From assembly GCA_964369425.1 (NCBI GenBank), contig CAYJGW010000005.1:1-64000 (forward strand): 64,000 nt of DNA, written 5' to 3'. The position numbers were made by a program, and so were the translations under genes. Every line of letters begins with the position of its first letter. The first letter of the stretch is position 1. The DNA is from CAUPWF01 sp964369425. Lineage in GTDB: Bacteria > Bacillota > Clostridia > Lachnospirales > Lachnospiraceae. Below, piece after piece: positions 43,714 through 52,999 of this stretch. Below the pieces are notes generated by a model. That model had not been told where the DNA came from. It ran no database searches and worked only from the letters and a program-made list of their open reading frames with translations.

Positions 43714-45015
43714 CTACTCTGCTTTACTTGCCCAATACGCTTCAAACTCAGTTGCAACGTCTTCTCTTGTAATAATTCCATCTAAGTATTTTTGCATAAC
43801 TGCTCCGAGTGCAGCACCTGCATCACCTGGATAGTACATGTTAATCCAAGGTAATGTTTTACTCTCATTCATATAATTCAAAATTTCTTGTGATAATACA
43901 TCTGTAGGTTCCGCTTCTACACTTTGATATACTGGAATAAATTTCATATTCTCTACGTAATGAACCTGACCTTCTTCTGATGTAAATAACCAGTTAATAA
44001 AATCTATTGCTCCTGCTTGCTCTTCTTCTGTAGCATTTTCATTGTCAATCGACAAGTACATCGGTACTCCTACAGAGATTTGTGTATTACCATATGCTGT
44101 GCTATCATCACTGATAGGGTATGGCATCATTCCAATCTCTACTTTAGAATCCACTTCTTGTAGCATAGGCATTGTCCAATTACCTTGAAACCAACTTGCT
44201 GTATCTCCCATTCCAAACTCTAATGCTCCGTCTTCATATGTTGGCGCAAGTGGGGAATCTTTTGCAGTATTGTATTCCATCAAAATATCAAATGTATCTA
44301 ACCATCCGTTAAACACTTCGTTCTCGATTAATTTTACTTCTCCAGCCTTTAAACCATCGATTAATGCTCTTGCTTCTTCTGGATTTTCTGATTGTGGAGC
44401 AAACATCAAGTTTGTTAAATGTGCTCCTAAAGACCAATCAAGTGGTGAAATATGAACAGCTCCTTTTCCAGCTTCTTCAACATCTGTATAAAGTTCCTTT
44501 AAACTTTCTTGCGAATCTACCACTGAAGGGTTAAATGTTCCTCCTATAACTTCATCCATAACTGTTTTATTGTAAAGTAATCCAAACGCTTCTACCGTAA
44601 GAGGAAATCCAATTACCTTCCCATCTTCACCTGTAACTAGATCGTACGATCCTTCTACTGCATCTTCTAAAAGTGGTTGGTCACTTAAATCCATTAATTT
44701 ATCGCTAAACTCATTCGCTTCTTGCCCCATTGCCATTATAGTAGGCGTATTCCCTGATGCATAAAGTGCAGTCATACGTTCAAATGCATTACCATCAAGG
44801 GGCATAGTAACTACTTCATATTTATCTTGACTTTCATTGTATGCAACAACTGCATCTTCAAATTCAGGTCCTATTTCTGCCTTAATAGTTCCAAGCATAG
44901 TAACTTCAATACGATCCGAACTTCCGCCTTCACTTGAAGAACTACCACATCCACTTAATGCACCTACAGTAATTGCTGCTACTAAAAACATACTTATAAT
45001 TCTTTTAAATTTCAT
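43714..45015 (-). CDS. sugar-binding lipoprotein, CUT1 family (SBP2)
   Basis: A 433-residue solute-binding lipoprotein; the lipobox is ALSGCGSSS. Landmarks: VTMLGTIKAEIGPEFEDAV, VIGFPLTVEAFGLLYNKTVMDE, FGMGDTASWFQGNWTMPML (cleft residues) and a C-terminal WINMYYPGDAGAALGAVMQKY. It delivers an unknown beta-glucoside- or glucoside-type sugar, judged from the GH3 and GH63-like genes downstream. AGGAAAG precedes the ATG; two operator boxes lie just upstream of it. Confidence 0.94.
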   Translation of the reverse strand: MKFKRIISMFLVAAITVGALSGCGSSSSEGGSSDRIEVTMLGTIKAEIGPEFEDAVVAYNESQDKYEVVTMPLDGNAFERMTALYASGNTPTIMAMGQEANEFSDKLMDLSDQPLLEDAVEGSYDLVTGEDGKVIGFPLTVEAFGLLYNKTVMDEVIGGTFNPSVVDSQESLKELYTDVEEAGKGAVHISPLDWSLGAHLTNLMFAPQSENPEEARALIDGLKAGEVKLIENEVFNGWLDTFDILMEYNTAKDSPLAPTYEDGALEFGMGDTASWFQGNWTMPMLQEVDSKVEIGMMPYPISDDSTAYGNTQISVGVPMYLSIDNENATEEEQAGAIDFINWLFTSEEGQVHYVENMKFIPVYQSVEAEPTDVLSQEILNYMNESKTLPWINMYYPGDAGAALGAVMQKYLDGIITREDVATEFEAYWASKAE

Positions 45016-45031
45016 CTACTTTCCTCCATTA

Positions 45032-45045
45032 TGGAAACCTTTCCA
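45032..45045. promoter_or_regulatory. operator box A of cluster 2
   Basis: TGGAAACCTTTCCA, an inverted repeat (TGGAAA/TTTCCA) centred on CC, between promoter and start codon. Box B is the same 14 bases, 32 bases away (about three helical turns). Confidence 0.75.
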
Positions 45046-45063
45046 CCCTGTCTAAAAAATATA

Positions 45064-45077
45064 TGGAAACCTTTCCA
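45064..45077. promoter_or_regulatory. operator box B of cluster 2
   Basis: Identical to box A. Both lie downstream of the -10 at 45123, in the untranslated leader, and may work by blocking elongation or by phased cooperative binding of LacI2. Confidence 0.75.
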
Positions 45078-45122
45078 TTTTCATGATTTTTTTAGGAGAC
45101 CTTTTGTATCTCCTCTTGAAAA

Positions 45123-45151
45123 ATTATATCACTCTTTCAGTCAAATGTCTA
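45123..45151 (-). promoter_or_regulatory. promoter of cluster 2 operon
   Basis: On the minus strand TAGACA (45146-45151), 17 bases, TATAAT (45123-45128). It gives a leader of about 100 bases that holds both operator boxes and the small hairpin AGGAGA/TCTCCT at 45093-45113. Confidence 0.6.
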
Positions 45152-45193
45152 TGCACATATTATATAAATTCACAACAAGATTTTTATGCACTT

Positions 45194-45234
45194 TTAACAA
45201 CCCCCCACACATTGTTGATGTGTGGGGTTGTTAA
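45194..45234 (-). terminator. terminator upstream of cluster 2
   Basis: TTAACAACCCC..ACACAT pairs with ATGTGTGGGGTTGTTAA, with two unpaired C residues on one arm; on the minus strand it runs into AAGTGC. It lies between the broken Rpn gene and the cluster 2 promoter. Confidence 0.7.
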
Positions 45235-45308
45235 ACCACTACTAACTTAAGCTTTTTTTTAAGCCACCTTTAACTAGCTTTTTTCTCACTGCACTATACC
45301 TATCTCTT

Positions 45309-45747
45309 CTACATTTGCCTCTTGAAGTCCTCCATTATTATTTTAATTTTACTAGTTACTTCACCTGATTTTTCTGCCTTTCGCACCATTTCATCAAATA
45401 GCGCACACATCTGAACTTCGCCTCCCTCTTCTTTGCTTTTTTTAATGATATACTCTTTATCCCCTCGTAATTCTATGATATTCAACTCATAATTAGGAAC
45501 ATACTTTTTTAATTCCTCTGGTAAATCTCCTAACATTTCTTGAAAACTTGTGGGACCATCCCAAGGTTTCTCTCCATAATAAAGTGTAATCGTAATAATT
45601 GGTTTTAATGTATCCTAGTACATCATAAGTCAACGTACGAAGTGGCATAGCATAGTGTATGTTAGCTTGATTCTCAATACCTATTATGGTAATAATTGTT
45701 CCGTCTTTCCCTCTCATTATAATATCACGCCTTCGCTCGAGTGACAC
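45309..45747 (-). pseudogene. broken Rpn-family (PD-(D/E)XK) nuclease gene
   Basis: Remains of a recombination-promoting nuclease/putative transposase of the Rpn (PDDEXK) family. The upstream piece carries ERRRDIIMRG and IIGIENQANIHYAMPLRTLTYDVLGYIK, which is the ExQ-bearing core. The downstream piece carries EMLGDLPEELKKYVPNYELNIIEL. Between them, near 45560-45605, one frame reads ITLYYGEKPWDGPTSFQ while the ORF continues in another, so a frameshift is present; about 40 residues usually found before ITLYYG are missing, as is the N-terminus. It is therefore a decayed copy. Such genes are often present in many copies in clostridial genomes. Confidence 0.82.
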
Positions 45748-45941
45748 TTCTCCATCCCTTCCTTTCTGAAATTGTAGGAAGTTTCATCTCAGCAAATTTA
45801 AAGCAACTCTGCCTATTCACTTCCTGCCTATTGTTGGTTTTTAAGCATGAAGTTACTAAGATTTGATGTCTATAATTGACATTAGATTCGCACTTTCTGC
45901 GAAAGAAGTAAGTAAACTTACTTTAGAACTTTCTTACATGA

Positions 45942-45983
45942 TTAAAGGAGCTTGTCCCTTATCATACTAGACAGCTCCTTTAA
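45942..45983 (-). terminator. terminator of the symporter/esterase operon
   Basis: TTAAAGGAGCTTGTC pairs with GACAGCTCCTTTAA (one bulged T), 4 bases after the symporter stop. Confidence 0.75.
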
Positions 45984-45986
45984 CTC

Positions 45987-47327
45987 TTATTTTCCTTCTT
46001 TTTGTTCCAAATCTCTTTGAATATCCCCCATATGTTTATCTAAATTCATCACTAATGCTAGAATAATACACACACCTGCTAAAATCGCGCCATTATATCC
46101 ATATGCAAATCTAATTGCACTGAGTGCTGATTCGGACTGCATTTCTGCCATTCCGTTATATCCACCTATCGATAATATAGTTGTTCCAACTACACCCCCT
46201 AGACCAATTCCTACTTTCATACCAAATGAGGTACAGCTACTAATCAATCCCTCTGAACGAATACCTGTTTTCCATTCGCCATAATCAACCACATCTGCTG
46301 TCATTGCAAATACACATATTAGACATGGACCTGTACCTAACGCTCTTACTGCAGTACCGATTAGAACTAGTGTCAAATTGTTACCTGCTGCTCCAACAAG
46401 AATAGAACCAATTGCTAGAAGCACACAACCCAGAATTAGGAATTTTCTTTTTCCTAGCTTTGCGATGAATTTAGGTGCTACCATATTAATCAATAATGTT
46501 GGCACTGTGGATGCAAGTGTAATTGTTGCGATTGCCCCGATATTTCCCAAAATGTCTTTTGCAAAATAGAATGTAACCGATCCGATTGATACCGCATAAA
46601 TAAATTGAAGAATAAACATTAATGCTTGCATAAAGAAAAATTTGTTTTTTATCAATGCTTTTACTGCTATCTTTAGTGGTATTTTTTCTTGTTTCACTGT
46701 CTTTCCTTCATCCATTCCTACATGCTCTTTCACTCCTAGAAATGAAATGATAAAAAATACTAATGATACAATACCATAAAGGATAGAAAGGTTTTTCCAG
46801 CCAAGAGTAGTCAACATCGATACTGTAACTGCGTTAATTATCAATGTAACAATTGTCGTCATCACCATTCTTATAGATGTAGCCGATGCTCTATCTTGTA
46901 CATTTAAGGTTAATCTTGCTAATAAAGTATTGTATGGTAGATTATTAGCCGTATATACGATTGCACTTTGGAAGAAGTATGTAATATACACATATATCAA
47001 TTTCCCATTATCGGAAAAAGACATCGGTACATTAAATAGTAAAATTATAGATAGTGCCATAAATGGTGCTGACCATAATAACCAAGGTCTTGCCTTTCCC
47101 CATTTTGATCTTGTATTATCTACAATAATACCCATGATAATATCTGAAAATCCATCTAGAATTCTAGCCAAGAGCATCATCGTTCCGATAGCCCCTATTG
47201 CAATTCCAACTGTATCTGTATAGTATGCTGTCAGATATGTCGCTATAAGCGTTGTTGCTACTGTAGCCCCACAATCACCAAAACCATAACTGATTTTTTC
47301 ACCAAATTTCAATTTATTTGTATTCAT
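45987..47327 (-). CDS. GPH/MFS-family sugar:cation symporter
   Basis: A 446-residue transporter with 12 predicted helices of the glycoside-pentoside-hexuronide (MelB-like) family: GFGDCGATVATTLIATYLTAYYTDTVG in the first helix (with the conserved Gly-Asp of the cation/sugar site), DGFSDIIMGIIVDNTRSKWGKARPWLL, and VDYGEWKTGIRSEG in the second half. It imports a glycoside with Na+ or H+. The gene follows the esterase by a single base and so is in the same operon. The likely substrate is an acylated or esterified sugar, inferred from the esterase. Confidence 0.92.
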   Translation of the reverse strand: MNTNKLKFGEKISYGFGDCGATVATTLIATYLTAYYTDTVGIAIGAIGTMMLLARILDGFSDIIMGIIVDNTRSKWGKARPWLLWSAPFMALSIILLFNVPMSFSDNGKLIYVYITYFFQSAIVYTANNLPYNTLLARLTLNVQDRASATSIRMVMTTIVTLIINAVTVSMLTTLGWKNLSILYGIVSLVFFIISFLGVKEHVGMDEGKTVKQEKIPLKIAVKALIKNKFFFMQALMFILQFIYAVSIGSVTFYFAKDILGNIGAIATITLASTVPTLLINMVAPKFIAKLGKRKFLILGCVLLAIGSILVGAAGNNLTLVLIGTAVRALGTGPCLICVFAMTADVVDYGEWKTGIRSEGLISSCTSFGMKVGIGLGGVVGTTILSIGGYNGMAEMQSESALSAIRFAYGYNGAILAGVCIILALVMNLDKHMGDIQRDLEQKEGK

Positions 47328-47328
47328 C

Positions 47329-48279
47329 TTAATTTTCTCCCTTACATTTTTCTATAAATGTCAGTAAAATTGCTCTCACGTTATCATCCCAAAAACATGA
47401 ACCACCATGATCTGCGCCATCCAAACAATAAAATTCTACTTTCTTTCCTTTTTCTTTTAATACTGTATAAAAATCTACACTTTGCTGAAACGGAACCAAT
47501 CTATCCTTATTTCCATGTACCATTAAAATTGGTGGAATTTGCTTCTCCTCACTAATGTAATGCTTTATCACCGTTGGTTCTGCCAATTGAGGATGCTTTA
47601 CTACATCTTTTTTCCCAATCAACCACCCTTCTGGTGAATTCTCATCCGAGTGGTTCACTTGTGAAGGATAATTCCCCATTTCTAATATATCTGTAGGACC
47701 ATAGAAATCGATGATTCCCTGTATTTTATAGTCCATTTCTTTTTGCTCCTCATTTTCAACAAGCTCAGTGTTTTGTGTGATTCCGGCACCAAGTACCGTA
47801 TGTGCGCCTGAGGAATCTCCAAATAAAATCAAATGATTCACATCAATATAATATTCGTTTGCATGTTTTTGGATATAATTAAGTGCATGTTTCAAATCGT
47901 ATATCTGGGTTGGGAAGTATCCCTCATTGTCCGTTGAACAGTACTCTACTATCACAATTACATATCCTTCTTCTGCAAACTTATATAATGTTGGCACACT
48001 ATGAGAAGTCTGTTGCTTGTGCCACGCTGAACCTGGTACATATACAATTGTCGGATAGTTCTTTTGGTTCATATGCTCTCCAAAATGCACATGATCTTTT
48101 ACACAATTAGGCACTAGAATTCTTAAGTTTAAGTCTATCCCATTTCTTCTATGGTACACCACATCTTCCTTAACTTGGACATTATACTTATTTAGATTTG
48201 CTTCTACAGTCTTCATACCAGTAATAGCTTGCTTATATTTTGGGAATTCCTCATAGGTACAACTTGTTAACTCTACCAT
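47329..48279 (-). CDS. alpha/beta-hydrolase esterase (HSL-like)
   Basis: A 316-residue cytoplasmic alpha/beta hydrolase. Nucleophile Ser lies in GDSSGAHTVLG, Asp in HGNKDRLVPF, and His in DGADHGG, the complete triad. An oxyanion-loop motif of the hormone-sensitive-lipase type (VYVPGSAWHKQ) is present. It sits in front of a GPH sugar symporter with 1 base between, which suggests a carbohydrate esterase, for example removing acetyl groups from imported sugars (inference). GGAGGAG precedes the ATG. Confidence 0.88.
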   Translation of the reverse strand: MVELTSCTYEEFPKYKQAITGMKTVEANLNKYNVQVKEDVVYHRRNGIDLNLRILVPNCVKDHVHFGEHMNQKNYPTIVYVPGSAWHKQQTSHSVPTLYKFAEEGYVIVIVEYCSTDNEGYFPTQIYDLKHALNYIQKHANEYYIDVNHLILFGDSSGAHTVLGAGITQNTELVENEEQKEMDYKIQGIIDFYGPTDILEMGNYPSQVNHSDENSPEGWLIGKKDVVKHPQLAEPTVIKHYISEEKQIPPILMVHGNKDRLVPFQQSVDFYTVLKEKGKKVEFYCLDGADHGGSCFWDDNVRAILLTFIEKCKGEN

Positions 48280-48425
48280 CTTTTTCTCCTCCTTGTTCTT
48301 GTTAAACTTAGCTTATCACTTTTTAATTCAGTTCATCCCTCAATTTGTATCTTCTTTTTCTATGTTTTGTGATATGTTACCTTCAGCTAGAAAAACTCTT
48401 GCTATTTTTATAACTTATCGGACAA

Positions 48426-48471
48426 AAAGAAAGACGGTAAAATCTCGAAATAGATTTTACCGTCTTTCTTT
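48426..48471. terminator. terminator at the end of the AraC gene
   Basis: AAAGAAAGACGGTAAAATCT pairs perfectly with AGATTTTACCGTCTTTCTTT (20 bp stem). The araC stop codon (48457-48459) lies inside the stem. Long enough to act as a strong barrier to transcription from the left cluster 3 unit into the esterase operon. Confidence 0.85.
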
Positions 48472-49335
48472 CGCGTTTATTTTTCTATATTGTGATGGAG
48501 AAATATCATATGATTTCTTAAACCAATTGTTGAGATGGTTTAGATCAGAGAACCCATGATTGATTGCAATCTGTAACAAAGAAGTATTATTTTCTAATAG
48601 TTCCTCTTTCGCTTTTTCTAATCTATAACGCATCAAATAGTCCTTAAATGTTAATCCTGTCTGTGCACGAAAAAATCTGGAAAAATATTCTCTTGAAAAA
48701 TAAAACTTAGCTGCTAAATCTTGCTGTTTTAATTCTTCGTTATAATGCTCATTAATATACATAACAATGATTCTTATTCGTTCTAAATCTTTCTGCGTAT
48801 TAATTGGAATGAGTCGCTTATTTTTTCTACATTTTTCATACAATACAAGTACCAAATCGCAACAACACTTTAAAATGTTGATTCCTGATTCTACATTCCC
48901 TACTTTATTCAGTACATGTATTTTTCTAATGATATCTGCGATTTCGTATTCAACCTGCCTGGATTCTATCTCAAAATAAATCTCCTCATAATCTGGAATC
49001 AACTCTTCAATAAATTCCTTACTAATCTGAACTGTTACACCTTTTATCTCTTCCTTTGAATACTCGAGGGAAAATTCTGGAACTGCATGATGCATCTCTT
49101 TTGAATTGACTATATTAACACCACCACTAACTATTTCGTTTTTTACTCCATGATTATAAAACTCACATCTCCCATAAAAAATGCAAGTGATTTCCAATTC
49201 GTCATGCCAGTGGCTATATATAATTGTTCTATCTTTCATATGATGAGGATAAATTGTGATTGGAAAATATTTTTTTCTGTAGTCTACTAATTCCATCCCA
49301 TTTTCTAAAAATATATTTTGATTCGTACTTACCAT
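48457..49335 (-). CDS. AraC-family regulator with N-terminal cupin domain
   Basis: A 292-residue regulator. N-terminal cupin-like sensor (about 1-150: YPHHMKDRTIIYSHWHDELEITCIF) and a C-terminal pair of helix-turn-helix motifs (RIRIIVMYINEHYNEELKQQDLAAKFYFSREYFSRFFRAQTGLTFKDYL and NHGFSDLNHLNNWFKKSYDISPSQYRK, cited as landmarks). The upstream frame starts with a TTG at 49356; AAGGTGAG favours the ATG at 49335. It is the last gene of the kinase/GH13_18/lacI4 unit, 43 bases after lacI4, and may add positive control. Confidence 0.9.
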   Translation of the reverse strand: MVSTNQNIFLENGMELVDYRKKYFPITIYPHHMKDRTIIYSHWHDELEITCIFYGRCEFYNHGVKNEIVSGGVNIVNSKEMHHAVPEFSLEYSKEEIKGVTVQISKEFIEELIPDYEEIYFEIESRQVEYEIADIIRKIHVLNKVGNVESGINILKCCCDLVLVLYEKCRKNKRLIPINTQKDLERIRIIVMYINEHYNEELKQQDLAAKFYFSREYFSRFFRAQTGLTFKDYLMRYRLEKAKEELLENNTSLLQIAINHGFSDLNHLNNWFKKSYDISPSQYRKINAKERR

Positions 49336-49378
49336 AATTATTCGCTCACCTTTCAAAATAGCAACAACTAATACTCCA

Positions 49379-50356
49379 CTACGTCGTTTCTCTTTTCACC
49401 AATCGAATCGGTAAAACTGTTCGTTCTTCAACCTTTTTCCCTTTATTTGCATCTATTATAACGTCTACTGCTGTCTTAGTCATCTCTTTTATAGGCTGAT
49501 GTACGGTCGTAAGTGGTGGTGTTGTAAGTCCCGCTATCACCACATCATCGAATCCAATCACTTTAACCTCTTCTGGAACTTTCTTACCAAGCTTTGCGCA
49601 CACCTGTAGTATCTGTGCTGCAATCACATCTCCACTTGCAAATATTCCATCAATGGATTCATCTGTACTCAATGCTTCTTCTATTGCATTTCGGTAATCC
49701 ATGTATTCATATTGCTGCTCATTTGTGCTGATTTCTTTATAAAATACCTCCTGCTCTTCACACACTTCTTTAAATCCTAGTGTTCTTGCATCCGCAGGCA
49801 TCTCTTTGGTATAGAGACCACTAAAATGCAATAATCTTTTGCACCCTTGCTCTATAAGGTGACTTGCAGCTATTCGTCCACCCTCATGATTATCACATTC
49901 AATAGCAGCTGTTCCATTATCTAGATTACGCTCAATTGTTACAATTGGAAAATTACCACCATGAAATTCTTTGATTTCCACACTACCGCTACAAAGAATA
50001 ATCCCTGCTACGCGATTGCTCACACACATTTGATAATATTCCCGTTCTTTTTCATCTGTCTCTTTTGAATTGCAGAGCAAGATTTTATATTTATGTTTTG
50101 CTGCATAATTCTCTATATTACTAATGAGTTCTGCAAAGTAAGGATGACGGATGTGAGGTACGATGACACCAATTGTGTTCGTACTCTGTAGCGAAAGTGA
50201 CCGAGCAACTTCATTTGGCCTATAATTCAGCTTATCCATTGCTGCATAAACTGCTTCTTTCGCATTCTCACTGATGTATCCGCGGTTATTTAATACTCTA
50301 GATACTGTTGTTACTGTGAGCCCCGCCTCTCTTGCTACATCTTTTAGGGTTACCAT
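49379..50356 (-). CDS. LacI-family repressor (LacI4), probable regulator of the kinase/GH13_18 unit
   Basis: A 325-residue LacI/GalR regulator with HTH TLKDVAREAGLTVTTVSRVLNN, hinge and effector domain (VIGFDDVVIAGLTTPPLTTVHQPI). It lies 20 bases behind the GH13_18 gene and is co-transcribed with it, so it probably binds the 30-bp dyad at 53016-53045 in the promoter of its own operon. Effector unknown; likely a glucoside or glycerate derivative. Confidence 0.94.
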   Translation of the reverse strand: MVTLKDVAREAGLTVTTVSRVLNNRGYISENAKEAVYAAMDKLNYRPNEVARSLSLQSTNTIGVIVPHIRHPYFAELISNIENYAAKHKYKILLCNSKETDEKEREYYQMCVSNRVAGIILCSGSVEIKEFHGGNFPIVTIERNLDNGTAAIECDNHEGGRIAASHLIEQGCKRLLHFSGLYTKEMPADARTLGFKEVCEEQEVFYKEISTNEQQYEYMDYRNAIEEALSTDESIDGIFASGDVIAAQILQVCAKLGKKVPEEVKVIGFDDVVIAGLTTPPLTTVHQPIKEMTKTAVDVIIDANKGKKVEERTVLPIRLVKRETT

Positions 50357-50376
50357 CTCCTCACCTACCTCTTATT

Positions 50377-52035
50377 TTACTCTATAATGTCATAGCTATA
50401 TGTTTTCAAGTCTGCTTGTAATGAAATTGATTTTTCATTATATGTCCATGTAATGCTCAACTTGTTGTCTTTACTCATTATATCAATTTTCGCATTTTTG
50501 TCAAAAATAGGATTTATTTTTCTAAGACGTAATAAACGAATCTGTTCTTTTACAACCTCTTCTTTTATACCCACTTCTAATTCATCTAAACTTAAGTTTG
50601 TACGATTGATTTCCTTATGACCTCCTGGACCTGCAAGTTCTACTGCTTTGTGATTATTTTTCCCTGCAAATAAATCAAGATACCATACTTGCGGTTTTCC
50701 AGGCATAAACATCTGAATAGCTCTTGCTAATAACATCTTTCTTGGTTCTTCACCTAGTGCACTATAATAAGTTGCATTTACTTGATAATACATATTTTTT
50801 TGCCCATGCAGATTCTTTACATATCCGCCTCTTGCTACTACGGTATCAATTAATGCTCCAATTCTTTCTTCTGGAATCAATCCTTTTAAGTCTAAAAGTG
50901 GAATGCCATCGTGACATCCTAACATATTTACAACATCCATCTTTTTTTCGATAATTTCATTTCCCCATCGCTCAAGCATACTACCATTTTGCTCTTCAAA
51001 TGCATCAATGATAAGTCCTGGTAGGAAGAAGTCGTAAACCATATAACCTTTGTCGTTTAACACTTCATGGATTTTCTCTCCATAAGTTGCATGAATCTCA
51101 GGTAATAAAGTAAGCTTATATTCATCTGCAAGTGCTTGTACTTTCCCCAATAAGTCCCAAGTATCTGGGTCATTCAAAAAGTTCTTTAAACCTGGTTCTT
51201 TTGGTGCATAAGCAAATGCATCCAATCGAACGATACTCGCGCCATATCCTGCTAGTTTAGATAATGTATTATCATAAAAATCCCATACCAATGGAGATTT
51301 AATATTTAGATCCATCTGACCAAGATACCTTCTCTTTGACTCTAACAATTCAATCACAGATGATTTATATTTTTCAAACTCAGCAAAATCAATTTCATTT
51401 ACTTTTATTCCTGACTGAGTTCCCGCATTTACAATCTTAGCGACCTCATTAGCAGCATGATATTGTATCTGACAAACTTCCATGATATCTTGTGGGTCTA
51501 ATTCTTTATATTTTACCTCTTGATAAAATGTATTCCAATATGGTACTTCTTCTCCATCCGGCATTCTGACCATTAGAATTGGAAGTCCAGGCTTTCGAAA
51601 GAACATATCTTTAATCAACTCTTTGTTTGGTTGGATATACCCCTCTTTTGTCATCTCTCCAAGATCTTTCCAAAATTCATTCCAACGAATGAAAAAGTCA
51701 ACATATTTTGATTGTTTTCCATTTTTTAATATGTCTTGGAATTGCTCAGATAGTACAGACGCATGGTTAAGGATAAAATCTAATTTTAAATCCATTCCTA
51801 ATTGCTTTAACTCATTTAAATCTTTTTCCGATGCAAATGTTTCATTCAAGTCATAATTCACCACAGAAAACCCGCGATCCAAGTCTGTGTTAAATACGCT
51901 TGGTAATATATAAAAAGATTGAAATACATCCTTTAACTCATCTTTTTTAAGAAAACTTACGATATCTTTTAAACTTCCTCCGATACTATCTGGATATGCA
52001 TTTAGCATTGGTTTGATATTATGTGATTCTCCCAT
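50377..52035 (-). CDS. GH13 subfamily 18 sugar phosphorylase (glucosylglycerate/sucrose phosphorylase-like)
   Basis: A 552-residue GH13_18 enzyme that cleaves an alpha-glucoside with phosphate, retaining the anomeric form and releasing alpha-glucose 1-phosphate. Landmarks: MLNAYPDSIGGSLKDI, FYILPSVFNTDLDRGFS, LDFILNHAS; nucleophile Asp272 in IVRLDAFAYAPKE, acid/base Glu313 in LLPEIHATYG, His375-Asp376 in GCHDG. The length (552) is nearer to glucosylglycerate phosphorylases (about 550) than to sucrose phosphorylase (about 490-500), but the acceptor-site specificity is not settled. Linked to a P-loop kinase (11 bases upstream). Confidence 0.88.
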   Translation of the reverse strand: MGESHNIKPMLNAYPDSIGGSLKDIVSFLKKDELKDVFQSFYILPSVFNTDLDRGFSVVNYDLNETFASEKDLNELKQLGMDLKLDFILNHASVLSEQFQDILKNGKQSKYVDFFIRWNEFWKDLGEMTKEGYIQPNKELIKDMFFRKPGLPILMVRMPDGEEVPYWNTFYQEVKYKELDPQDIMEVCQIQYHAANEVAKIVNAGTQSGIKVNEIDFAEFEKYKSSVIELLESKRRYLGQMDLNIKSPLVWDFYDNTLSKLAGYGASIVRLDAFAYAPKEPGLKNFLNDPDTWDLLGKVQALADEYKLTLLPEIHATYGEKIHEVLNDKGYMVYDFFLPGLIIDAFEEQNGSMLERWGNEIIEKKMDVVNMLGCHDGIPLLDLKGLIPEERIGALIDTVVARGGYVKNLHGQKNMYYQVNATYYSALGEEPRKMLLARAIQMFMPGKPQVWYLDLFAGKNNHKAVELAGPGGHKEINRTNLSLDELEVGIKEEVVKEQIRLLRLRKINPIFDKNAKIDIMSKDNKLSITWTYNEKSISLQADLKTYSYDIIE

Positions 52036-52046
52036 TTTTTCTCCTC

Positions 52047-52961
52047 CTATAATTTCAAATACTCTTCATAAGTTAATAATTCACCTGCCTTAGACAGTAT
52101 AATCTTTGCTTTTTTTGCTTGTGATGCCAATAATTGTTGTTCAATTTCTAGCACTACTAAGATAAATGGACTATCTACTCCCCCATCTCGATTTCTCATT
52201 CTGCGATGCTCTAACGTCTCTTCTGGTGTACTATTTAATAAAATAGGGATATCTACACCAATTAAATTATCGTTGTTTCCATGTGTCCACTCAATGACAA
52301 GAACTTCTGTATCTGAGAAATCAACCTCATCATACCACAGTTCTGTGTTATCCCTTCCCATTCTCTTGAGATAGATTTTATCTTTTCCAGATTTAAAATC
52401 TGCTACTATCTTGCTCAATTGGTCAAAGTTAATCTCATTTTTCGTTCCAAGATACCCATTTAATCCTTCGCATCCACCGTTAATATATGAAGCATACCAA
52501 GAATATTCTTCTATCAATGCCCTATTTGCATCCATATCTTTCGCTTGTTCTGCTTGTACTATTTGGAATCGCTCTTTTGTGTAAACACCATCTTCCACCA
52601 TCTTTAATAACCCATTTTGTCGAAAGATTCTAAGTCTCTCCGCATCATTATACATCGGAATTCTATGCGGATAATTGTCTCCTGACAATGTATAGCTCTT
52701 AACACCTAACTTCCCTAAGTAAGAAGAAATTAATGAAGCTGTTTCAGACTTTCCTACTCCCGAACCTCCGCATACAGAAATTACAATTTTCTTTCCACAT
52801 TCTTGCATACTCTTCATAATCTTTAATAGTTCTGGAAATATTTTACTTGCTTTTGTTATGTGACTCTCCCCTATCTCAATCTTATCACCTGGCATATCCC
52901 CATAGATATACGCTCCGTTTAATTCTGGTGCTGACCAACTTTCTATCTTCTCTAGATTCAT
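52047..52961 (-). CDS. P-loop small-molecule kinase (PRK/uridine kinase-like)
   Basis: A 304-residue kinase with Walker A GGSGVGKS at residues 65-72 and a phosphate-acceptor-side motif GDNYPHR near residue 98, as in the phosphoribulokinase/uridine kinase/GLYK superfamily. NTELWYDEVDFSDTEVLVIEWTHG supplies the Walker-B-like strand and RDGGVDSPF lies near the lid. The fold is shared with plant-type D-glycerate 3-kinase, so phosphorylation of glycerate (or another acceptor) released by the adjacent GH13_18 phosphorylase is plausible, not proven. Annotation pipelines may call such proteins adenylylsulfate kinase or uridine kinase. It begins a separate operon with its own promoter and operator. 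Confidence 0.82.
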   Translation of the reverse strand: MNLEKIESWSAPELNGAYIYGDMPGDKIEIGESHITKASKIFPELLKIMKSMQECGKKIVISVCGGSGVGKSETASLISSYLGKLGVKSYTLSGDNYPHRIPMYNDAERLRIFRQNGLLKMVEDGVYTKERFQIVQAEQAKDMDANRALIEEYSWYASYINGGCEGLNGYLGTKNEINFDQLSKIVADFKSGKDKIYLKRMGRDNTELWYDEVDFSDTEVLVIEWTHGNNDNLIGVDIPILLNSTPEETLEHRRMRNRDGGVDSPFILVVLEIEQQLLASQAKKAKIILSKAGELLTYEEYLKL

Positions 52962-52999
52962 CTCACAACTCTCCTTTTATTTATGTATTATTGATTAGT

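Noticed and set aside
45032..45077. Possible CRISPR-like repeat
   Set aside because: Only two copies with a short gap; the repeats are operator dyads at a promoter.
45887..45932. Short inverted repeats suggesting an insertion sequence end
   Set aside because: No transposase or paired terminal repeat was found; listed only as possible remnants beside the broken Rpn gene.
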